Origin: Undaria pinnatifida
Taxonomy: Eukaryota; Sar; Phaeophyceae; Laminariales; Alariaceae
Assembly: GCA_012845835.1 (NCBI GenBank)
Contig: JABAKD010000028.1
Location: 13,734,648 to 13,798,647 of the forward strand
Length of the DNA: 64,000 nucleotides
Reading direction: 5' to 3'
A program made the position numbers and the translations under genes. Below, in pieces: positions 55,889 through 64,000 of the stretch; position 1 is the stretch's first letter; every line of letters begins with the position of its first letter. Below the pieces are notes generated by a model, which was given only the letters and a program-made list of their open reading frames with translations, had not been told where the DNA came from and searched no databases.

Positions 55889-57330
55889 CCATGACCTAGT
55901 TATACAAACATGCCATAAATTGCAAAACAAGAATGACGTTGCGACGGTTTTGAGCTAAGGAGCCCGGTCAATCAGAACGCCTTTTAGCCAAAAAGTGCTA
56001 GCACGCCTCTGGATGTAACAACGACGACAACAACAGCACAACAAAACTAAAAGACAAAAAAACTAGAAGAACTGAAAACTAAACACGTCTCGAGCTCCAT
56101 TGATTAGCACATGGTACGATCCTCAGGCGGAATTTGTGACCACTGTGAAAATTCAAGCGAGCACACCAAGCACACCATGATTAATCTGTGATCAATGTTC
56201 AATGGCGCTACGAAAACCCAAGCGTGCCCCCCCCCCGCCCCCGTTGCGTACGTGTGTATTTTTTTGGGCCTGAGGAATAGCGCCTAGAGGGTCGACTACG
56301 CGGCCCTACTCCCCTTCCTGGCAGGGGGGGGAGCCCCTTTCCTTGCAAAAGGGAGAGTTCCTCACTTTGTGGCATGGAGGTTTCCCTCCATGTTGCAAGG
56401 GGGGAGGGGGGGGGCGGGGCACCTTGTGGCAAGGGGAAGCGTCCCGACCTTGCGGCAGGGTGGGGAGTCCCCCCACCTTGTGAAGCGGGGGGGGGGGGGG
56501 GGGGGGGGGGCTCTGTAGCAAAGGGGGGGGGGGGTCCCCAAGGTGGTTGTTAACACCCGTGCCACGAAAGGGGTGCACCCCTTTTTTTGTGGGGTTCCCC
56601 AAGTTGAGAGCTTTAAGACCTCTCCCAAAAACTGCTTTGGAGAAAATTAAAGCTACTATCGGATGCAAAAGCTCATGGCCTAGGTAGACAAAGAGTCATG
56701 AAAAAAATGGCCTACAGTGTTGACGATTTGGGGTCAAGGAGCCCCGTCATTCATGAACCGTTTCAGGCGAAAAGTGCTCTCTATCGTAGCACGCGTCGCA
56801 AGGGGGGTAAGTCTTCCGCCTTGTGGCGAAGGGGAGAGGTCTCTCTGATCGTGGCAAGGTCCCCCTTCTTGGTACAAAGGGGGGGGGCGCGTGCTACGAC
56901 AAAGAGCAGTTTTCGTCTGAGAAGGTTCCTGAATGACGGGGCTCCTTAACCTACTGATAGACTAATACTATCGTCGGAACTATCATAATAGATTAGTCCA
57001 TTATTTTTCGTGATTCCCGTCTCGTGTACCCAGTACCTAGGGCATGGAATATTTTCATCCGGTTACCTAGCAGTTGTTGTATTTTTCTCCTGATCAGTTT
57101 TTGGGTCAAGAATGGCATGTCTTCAGCTCTCAAACTGAGGAAACCTCAACAAAAAAGTAAACCTCTATCGTAGCATGCGTCGGGGTGCGCGAACTTGCGG
57201 CAACGGGGGAGGTCCCCCACCTCGTGGCAAGCGGAAGGCCCCCCTCCATTTTGGGGGGGGGGCGCGCTCGTGGCGAGAGGGGGTAGCGGTCCTTACTTGT
57301 GTGGCAAGGAAGCGCCCCGTCCCCGTCCTG
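55889..57330 (+). repeat. Three degenerate units with G-rich hairpin blocks
   Basis: Segments beginning near 55889, 56672 and 57110 share pieces: CATG(A/G)CCTAG, AAGGAGCCC(G/C)GTCA, CTCTATCGTAGCA(C/T)GCGTCG. Each is followed by a block of units like CCACCTTGTGGCAAGGGGG (hairpins with G tails), at about 56300-56560, 56795-56890 and 57185-57330. Long frames there on both strands come from this composition. Confidence 0.6.
56738..56948. repeat. Inverted-repeat segment (about 55-bp arms)
   Basis: AAGGAGCCCCGTCATTCA at 56738 and TGAATGACGGGGCTCCTT ending at 56948 are reverse complements. The match continues through GAACC, the CGAAAA.TGCTCT zone and GTAGCACGC. It could be a small TIR element or one folded unit of the surrounding repeat. 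Confidence 0.75.
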
Positions 57331-57339
57331 AAGGCAAGG

Positions 57340-58062
57340 GGGGTGTTTGGAATACCCTCCGAGATCCCCGAGTTTTGGCCGTTAGAGTTGGCGCCAACAG
57401 GTTGAAGAACCGTTTTTTGTGTGTTTCGGAGGCTGACATCCGTCGCGCTGTGTCGGAGCGCGATCGCAAGGGGCAATTTGATGGGGATGCGTAGGTTTGG
57501 GGTTTATGTTGTAAGACGCACGCTTGATTTTTTTATCGAGCTAGCTGTGGTAGATATCAGTAATTTTTTCGGAGTTGAGTATTGTATTTCCTCCTGAAGG
57601 GGACCTAAAAAGCGAAACTTTATTTCACGTTTGAGCGTTCTCATCTTGGTAGCCTCAGGCCCACAGGTATTTGTGCCTACAGAACGTGTCTTGTTTCGAT
57701 GAACACGTCATGGGATGGCCCTACGGCTCTCGAAAAAAACGTCAATTGCGTAACGTCTCTCCGTTTCGCAAAGACAGACCAAGCAACCGTCAAATTGTTT
57801 CGGACCTGAAAACTGGTATGTAGCCTGTACTACACTGCTGTAATCATTGTCCTGTATTCGCACCCCGCCTCACTCCGCAAAAAGCAGTAGTAGTATAGTC
57901 CAAGCACTGGTAACTCTTACGCTTTATCTTCGGGTAAACCCGCCATTTTTTGGAGACCGGACCATACTCGACCCGCCGGGTGCTGCCATGTTTACGACCG
58001 GATACACACCAGCACCCGCATTTGTGCCGGAAATGCGGGTACTGGCAAAAAAAACGATTCCG
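57340..58062. other. No gene seen
   Basis: No repeat or exon is recognised. An open plus-strand frame before 57494 starts in the G-rich block. Confidence 0.45.
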
Positions 58063-58063
58063 C

Positions 58064-58496
58064 GCGCAATTTTCCAAGTAGTTTGTAACAAAACGGCGTG
58101 TGACCACCCTTCTCTTGGCACCAATAACCATGCATCCATTCGATTTCAGTAACGCTGTTTGGGACTGGTAGTGCCTGTCGGAAGCAGCTCACAAAGGGAA
58201 GCCTGGGTTCGATAACGTGTGACGAGCTTCGCACACTGCGGTGATGACTGTTCGGATGTAATTTTCTACATGAACTTCAAGCGCAATTTCCAAGTAGTTT
58301 GTAACAAAACGGCGTGTGACCACCTTTCTCTTGGCACCAACAACCATGCATCCATTCGATTTCAGTAACGCTGTTTGGGACTGGTAGTGCCTGTCAGAAG
58401 CAGCTCACAAAAGGAAGCCTGGGTTCGAAAACGTGTGACGAGCTTCGCACACTGCGGTGACGACTGTTCGGATGTAATTTTCTACATAAACTTCAA
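58064..58496 (+). repeat. 216-bp tandem duplication
   Basis: Units at 58064-58279 and 58280-58496 are about 96 percent identical by eye. Each runs from GCGCAATTTTCCAAGTAGTT-like sequence through ACCATGCATCCATTCGATTT to TTTTCTACAT(G/A)AACTTCAA. Confidence 0.95.
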
Positions 58497-58499
58497 GAA

Positions 58500-59735
58500 C
58501 CTAAAAGCGGAGCGTCGGGGTCGTTCGTTCAGCCCTCCATGTATCGAGCAAAAACTACATGTTTCAGTAATATACCCGCAGTGTCGGGGCTGTTTGCGGA
58601 GCACTTCAAATGTATCGAGCAACAGCAACGGGTTCCTGTGAAACTACCCGCGCAACCAAGCGTGGTTTGCCACAAGTATTACAACGGGTAAACTCTCAGC
58701 ACCTTGCGGGCATCGCTAGTCTGGTGCCATCAGGCAAACAAAAGACAGTCGTACCGTGTCATGAACATCTGGCACTCAGGGACGTCACAAAGAATATTCA
58801 TATTCCGATAATCCGAAAATCTACCATGATTGTTCTTGGAAGTTAACGGACTATCAAGCATACTTCGTGGGCACGAGCTGCTGCAGCCGGTACTTAAGGT
58901 GAGGATTCACAGCGCTTGCAGCGCGGCTAATCCCATTATGCGATGGGCCACACCGGAGATGTTGTCCACCTCGGCGCACCCATCGGCAGCGAGATATCAA
59001 TTTCACGTCCCTCGAGCGAGGCCCAAGCCTTCGGTCAGCATAAACACGCTTCTCTTCTCGCCTTCCCGTGTTTACAGAGCAGTTATCACGAGGAAAAACA
59101 CGAAAAAAAAAAACTTTGCAAAAAATATATAAAGCGCGCGTGTTTGAGCAAAGCGCACTCGGTACTCGAGGCTAAAACTAAAACCGGGGAAAGGCACGCC
59201 CCGCTCTGCCCTTAGACTAGTCTTCGAGCAGACAGGATCACGCTGCACCAGCACCACACACAACAGGCTGATCCAGCAGTAAACATGTTCCACAACGGGG
59301 TCGGCACAAAACCGCCGGAGCTACCTACTACCTCGCCGAACCCCGAACCAAAACCACGCAGTAGTTGGCCAACTGTGACAGAACATGGCCCCCCTGCCTC
59401 GCCCAAAACCCGAAACAAAACTACCAGGTAGGCAGTAGTCGGCCAACTGTGACAGCTAGTGCCCCCCTTCCCGCGCCCGAACAGCCCGAACAAAAAGCTT
59501 CTTCCATTCCCAGCCCGCCATCAGGCGCCATCGACGGTGCCACCCCTCCCCAGAGAGATGCCACCTCGACAAGCATCCATCAGCATGTCGACCCCGTCCC
59601 GAAGCTCGACACCGGCTGCATCAGAGCACTTCCGGCGCGAGCGCTGCGCCGGACCTGCAGCACAGGGCGTAATAATATCGCCACACGGCCGCGATCATCT
59701 TGCACAGCTTTGTCGCCATCAAAATGGTCAAATAT
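58500..59735. other. No gene supported
   Basis: A short direct repeat around 59330-59460 (AGTAGTTGGCCAACTGTGAC) is present twice about 90 bp apart, the second with a TACCAGGTA insertion-like difference. No exon is confirmed. Confidence 0.4.
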
Positions 59736-59741
59736 GTTTAC

Positions 59742-59841
59742 CGGTAAAGACCGTTGTTGATGCGGTCGATGGTGTACATCGCCTGGGGGTCCAAGGTGAC
59801 GAATTTGCTCTCGTGCTTCTTCATCGCGGCCTTCTCCTCCC
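59742..59841 (-). CDS. Candidate internal exon, unknown product
   Basis: A 100-nt minus-strand segment lies between acceptor TGCGCAG and donor CCG|GTAAAC (phases 1 and 2). It encodes about 33 residues including KKHESKFVTLDPQAMYTID and RINNGLYR. The composition is protein-like and unlike the low-complexity frames around it. I do not recognise the family, and no adjoining exon is confirmed. The best neighbour would be around 59640-59720 on the same strand. Confidence 0.3.
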
Positions 59842-60323
59842 CTGCGCAACACATTAACCCAACATTTATAAAACATTGAACACGGTTCGGGCGAGAAAGG
59901 GGAAGGGGCAGGGGGGTGTTTCGTTAGACCAAGATGCAGGATACGGACATTATGATCCAGTATCTCACGAAAAATATCGCCACGAGCCTAGGCAGTGCGG
60001 CAGGGGGGGGGAGGAGCATCGGACAAAAACAGCGCGAGGTACGTACACAGTTTGCTCGACGTACAGGGTTGGCTCCAGCCCCGACACACCCGACCTTCAC
60101 CGTACGGAGGATTCTGTAAGCGCGATACTGAAACTCTCGACCAAAGATCAAGTCATGAAATTTCTACAAATACGCCGATAGCACGCAGCTGATAATACGA
60201 GCTGGATATCAACATACCTGGTATAATATATGAAGCAATAACGGTAACGCTCCTTCGGGAGTTGAATACTAATAATATAATAATACACCCTATTAATCCT
60301 ATTAATACCAGGTACATTTATTG

Positions 60324-60540
60324 TAAAAAATGAAAATACACTCCGGCTGTGAGATCGAAGATTTTGTCGAAACTCATCTTTGCAAGCTGTGTGTGATACT
60401 CCGATCGTGCGTATTACGGGTTGTGTGTCCTCATTAAGGATATAGGTCGGCGACTCCCCTTGCAACTACAGTGTAGCTATCAGGGTCAACAGGGTGATGT
60501 TAGTCAGTCTGTGCGCGGAAACTATAAAACTATACAAACA
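60324..60540 (+). mobile_element. Family B repeat, copy 5
   Basis: AAAATACACTCCGGCTGTGA start, the common body, GATATAGGTCGGCGACTCCC, and an end after GCGCGGAAACTATAAAACTA. A TACCAGGTA lies directly before it (60306). Confidence 0.8.
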
Positions 60541-61215
60541 TTTAGTACCATCAAAAAGCTAACCGACTTCTTGCCAATTGAACTGAAGTTTGTCAACAGA
60601 ATAGCATACAAAGGGCGCACCACCGATCGCCCGAGCTACCATCAACGCCATATCTCCGGTGAGGTACAAAAACCAGCGTAAAACCAACGCAAAACACATG
60701 CAAGTACTTAAATTTAGTTATGAACGGGCAAGCGTAAAATATCAGTGGCGACTGCAGCATCTGCCCCACGACGCAGGTACCTGATGCAGTGGGTCTGTCC
60801 CAACAGTACCGTGAAGATATGTGCTTGATACGAGACGCACTTGTCATACTTATAGTAGTGGTGGCTAGAACCGCTGCGCTATCGTCCTATATCGTCCTAT
60901 TGATACAATCTTAATATGATCTTCACACTCATCGTCTTGGTCGCTGTGCGAGGGGTCGGGCCCAAATGAGATACAAGTAATGAATGAACCAGCCCATGGG
61001 GGTAGCAAGGGTACAAAAGTGCCATTCACGCCTGCCCCATGCAGGATATCCAAAACAACCGCCACTTTTTGTGCCAGCCACGGGCACTACCAGGGGTATA
61101 TACAGCGACCAACGCAGACGCCTGAGGCAGAATTACCGGGAAAGGTTCTCAACTACGGCAGTTATCGTCAAGCTCGCCTCTAGCTGCTACCTCACACTAT
61201 GGTGATACGATTTAT
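60541..61215. other. No gene seen
   Basis: No structured repeat or exon recognised. Confidence 0.45.
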
Positions 61216-61216
61216 C

Positions 61217-61520
61217 TATTTTTTCACACACATCTACTTTTCAGTTTCTGGACAAGCCGTGGTCACAGGTGTCGTCCCTTCTCCCCGGTTCTTGCCTTGA
61301 ATATTTATCGAGCATAGGGTTCATCAATCCCACTGCTCGTCGATTTTTCATCGAGCGTTGCTTACTCACGCTCTCGCGCTTTCCGCAAGTCAATTTGTGC
61401 ACAAAAAAACGTCGACACGAATTTATACCGAGTACCCGGTATGCACTCGGGGGGATTCGAACTCACGAAACTGACCTACACCATGCTCGAGGATAACCTG
61501 ATACGCCACCGGGGCGACCG
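61217..61520 (-). mobile_element. SINE family A, copy 5
   Basis: Minus strand: head CGGTCGCCCCGGTGGCGTAT, A box TGGCGTATCAGG, B box GAGTTCGAATCC, body, core GTGACCACGGCTTGTCCAGA, A tail. A small insertion (ACCCGGT) doubles the GAGTA word near 61430-61440. Confidence 0.85.
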
Positions 61521-63520
61521 ACAATGATAAGGAACGGTAAAAACCCAAGTCCTGACGCGAAGCTTCCATCGCAATCACGGCCAGACATATACATAATCCA
61601 GCAGACAAAAGCTGCAATCCAGCTATAGCACCAGCGTCACGAACGACGGTCCAACATGATACCCCCTAAAGTCTGCACTTACCGCTGAGCCCCTTGATGT
61701 TGAAGATCTCAGACACGGACGAGTACGGCCCGTTCGATACGATCTTTCCGGCCGCGTTAGGGTACCTGAGGCGGCACCAAGTTCGTAGCACCGGTCACAG
61801 GCGAAAAAATAACGGTTACCATTGAAGTTCATACACCGGTTACCATTGAGCACTACCCACCAACACCGTGGCCTTAGCAACGGCAGCGCGCACCAACGCC
61901 ATATCTCTCACAAATATATACATCCATCTACGGGTACACGCAGGGAGGCATGATTGAGAGCTGATGCTACGTCGGTTTTCAACTGCGGCGGCCGCACGTG
62001 GAGATTCCTAGCAGGTTTCTAACTACTCAAGCCTTGTAGCGAATCGATCTTTAAATCACATCTTTCAATCGCGATATCAAAGCAAGTGCCAGCGCCCAAA
62101 TCTTCAAAATGTGACATTTATCGCCACCGCCGATGATCCTGCCCTCCATTGAAGGCATGGTGGTGAGGGGCATGAAAATACGGGCGCTTTTCAGAGAGCA
62201 TGGAACTCATGAGGTAAACGAAACAAAATTGCCACGCACGTGTAGTAGGGCTCCGTGTAGAATGGTGTTGGTTGTCGTATCGAAAGTTTCGACATACCGA
62301 TATAACTAATGTCGACGTGATGTTGTACCTCTTTTGCTGAATAAACGCGTACCCCCGGGGATTACCCGTACGTGCAATACCAGCCACAGGCACGAGCAGC
62401 AGTCTTGTACCTACCAGGTATAAGGGCCTCAGTCACGAGGGTGGTCGATGCTTCACCCTAGAAACGCCTCCGAAGGAGCCGTGTCGTCCCTTAACTTGTT
62501 GGGCACCAATTCGTAAAAACTCCTATAATAGAAAGCCATTTCAAAATACCTTGTCTCCCTTACACACTATGACACACACATCAGACGACTTGATGCCCCC
62601 ATTAGCCCATTAGCTGATAGTTACGCAGTACCGAACCGGTAGGGAAATAAGGACGCGACAGCAGCACAGCAGTTCAGCAGCGGCGAGGGTCCACGTGCAC
62701 GGGTAGCACAGACGAGAGTTCCGCAAGTTCCGTCGACAAGAGACCCGAAGTTCAAACTAGGGCTGCACCCCGTCTGTCTCAGTATCAGGGCCCCGTGACC
62801 TCTTTCCAGTATCGCTCAGTACCGGGACGAATCCGTTACCGACCCAAGTTCCCGCGGAATCTTGAGGGCCAGGTTCCCGGGAGCCCGCGTACCGCGGGTT
62901 CCCGGAAATCAGTACAAGACGCCCCCATACCCGCTGAATATGCACCACCATGCCCCCTCAGCACTCTGCTCTGCACACCACACGCTGCGGAACAGACCCA
63001 ACGGGCCGAAGGTGGCCCAGTTTGTCACCTTGCGTGGCTTGCGTGGGGCAGTCGCCGCTGGTGTCCTAGACGACTTCTAATTTTCTGAGGAGGAAATGGT
63101 CGAGTTGCTTATATTGCTTGGTGAATGTAGTGTACCGTGTACCGTATGATCCCTCCAAACGCCGGCCCTGCTGCATGAGGGGAGCGCTGGAAATGTCGAG
63201 TTCTTGCTGATTTTGTTGTGCACGGGAATGCGGACTTCGTTTGTCTCGCTATTTTCCGTCTTGTTTCACACCAACGCCTGGGCATTCTCAGTCTGCGAGC
63301 TTATCGTTTTCGTTATTTTGTTCATCAGTCCTTTAGTTAGTTGTCACAGCGGGATCGACGAAGAAAATTCCCCACCGTTGCGAACATGTTGGCTTTTCCC
63401 TTCTTCGGTTTTGGTTTCGTTGATCTTGGGGAGGGACGGGGGAGGGGCGAACATTTTGCTGCTTGCTATAGTCATCTGACCATTGACCACGCATCCCTTT
63501 CGAGACGGAGCACCGTTCCT
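61521..63520. other. No gene supported
   Basis: TACCAGGTA at 62412. No exon with recognisable residues; open frames are short and mostly lack ATG. Confidence 0.4.
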
Positions 63521-63524
63521 ACTC

Positions 63525-63761
63525 CTAATAACAGACACCTCCAACATTTAGGCGCTTATTTCGTTTCTTCCATATACTACATAAAAACTGTTTGCTTATC
63601 CTATCCCCGTCCTGTTTCGCCGTCTGCAGCCACCATCTCGCTCCTACGATAACGATCGTTTTCTCGTTTCTCTCTTGTCTACAAAACTCTTCCATGTCAC
63701 ATACGTCTAATTTCCTCATCTCGTCTAACGCATCCCGTTCCGCCTTGTATATATTCCACAT
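63525..63761 (-). CDS. Small ORF of unknown function
   Basis: An ATG-initiated frame of 78 codons on the minus strand. Residues such as ERDALDEMRKLDVCDMEEFC and KTIVIVGARWWLQTAKQDGD have a balanced, globular composition unlike the low-complexity frames nearby. It could be an exon, a TE-encoded piece or chance. No family is recognised, and a (G)17 run and C/T-rich DNA lie just upstream. Confidence 0.3.
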   Translation of the reverse strand: MWNIYKAERDALDEMRKLDVCDMEEFCRQERNEKTIVIVGARWWLQTAKQDGDRISKQFLCSIWKKRNKRLNVGGVCY

Positions 63762-64000
63762 TCTCCTATCATTACTATGTGAGTCCTACTCTATTGTTGC
63801 GCTCGTTGGGGGGGGGGGGGGGGGACCTGTTTCTTTTTTGTAGACTGCTGAAGATATTGGCAATATTTTGGGTTTAACCTCCGGAATCATACATAGAATA
63901 GTGTTACAAGTTGAAGTAATATTGAGGGACGCGCACTCGAAGTTCATTGTTGACTCAAAAAGAGCGAACCAAAAAGAGACGTTCTGCAGCCCCAGTAAAA

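Noticed and set aside
56208-57476. Pro/Gly-rich frames of about 100 codons
   Set aside because: Caused by the G-rich hairpin repeats.

Overview
This is a repeat-dominated, gene-poor piece of a eukaryotic nuclear genome. There are no operons and no ribosome-binding sites, and recognisable exons are separated by kilobase introns with GT-AG borders (one looks GC-AG). One minus-strand exon starts with a signal peptide ending in Ala-Val-Ala followed by Phe, the pattern of plastid presequences in algae with a red-derived secondary plastid. Together with a VKOR/LTO1-type exon and AT-to-GC-balanced, transposon-rich DNA, this suggests a stramenopile alga (brown alga- or diatom-like). The species cannot be fixed from the sequence alone.

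Host genes. The best-supported gene is on the plus strand from about 40.1 to 55.0 kb: six exons encode a PTAR1-like protein (protein prenyltransferase alpha-subunit repeats). The exon phases fit together, and five PPTA-type repeats appear in the same order as in the animal protein. Its first exon is not located. On the minus strand there is a VKOR-domain exon (about 22.0-22.2 kb), a first exon with a plastid-type leader (about 29.7-30.0 kb), and two weaker candidates (about 59.8 kb and 63.6 kb).

Mobile elements fill most of the rest. (1) A LINE family has two large broken copies (12.5-15.2 kb minus; 37.9-40.0 kb plus) and two 3' fragments; copies end in AAC-type microsatellites. (2) Two tRNA-headed SINE families (A: five copies; C: two copies plus tails) carry Pol III A/B boxes and share a short 3' core with the LINE. 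(3) hAT-like elements with CAGGG termini and 8-bp target duplications are filled with GGGTC arrays; one sits 30 bp after the PTAR1-like stop codon. (4) Two small inverted-repeat families share a scaffold but carry different repeated subterminal motifs (TAAGGCGGT versus AATAGTGCCGGT). (5) There are long fold-back structures at 15.6-17.5 kb and 24.4-25.3 kb. (6) A ~200-300 bp family (B) is present five times, always in the same orientation. Many microsatellites and minisatellites are interspersed, including inside the PTAR1-like introns and one coding exon.

The most unexpected signal is a short interrupted palindrome, TACCWGGTA. I count 27 exact copies in 64 kb where about 0.5 is expected; they lie outside the recognised exons and are sometimes clustered.
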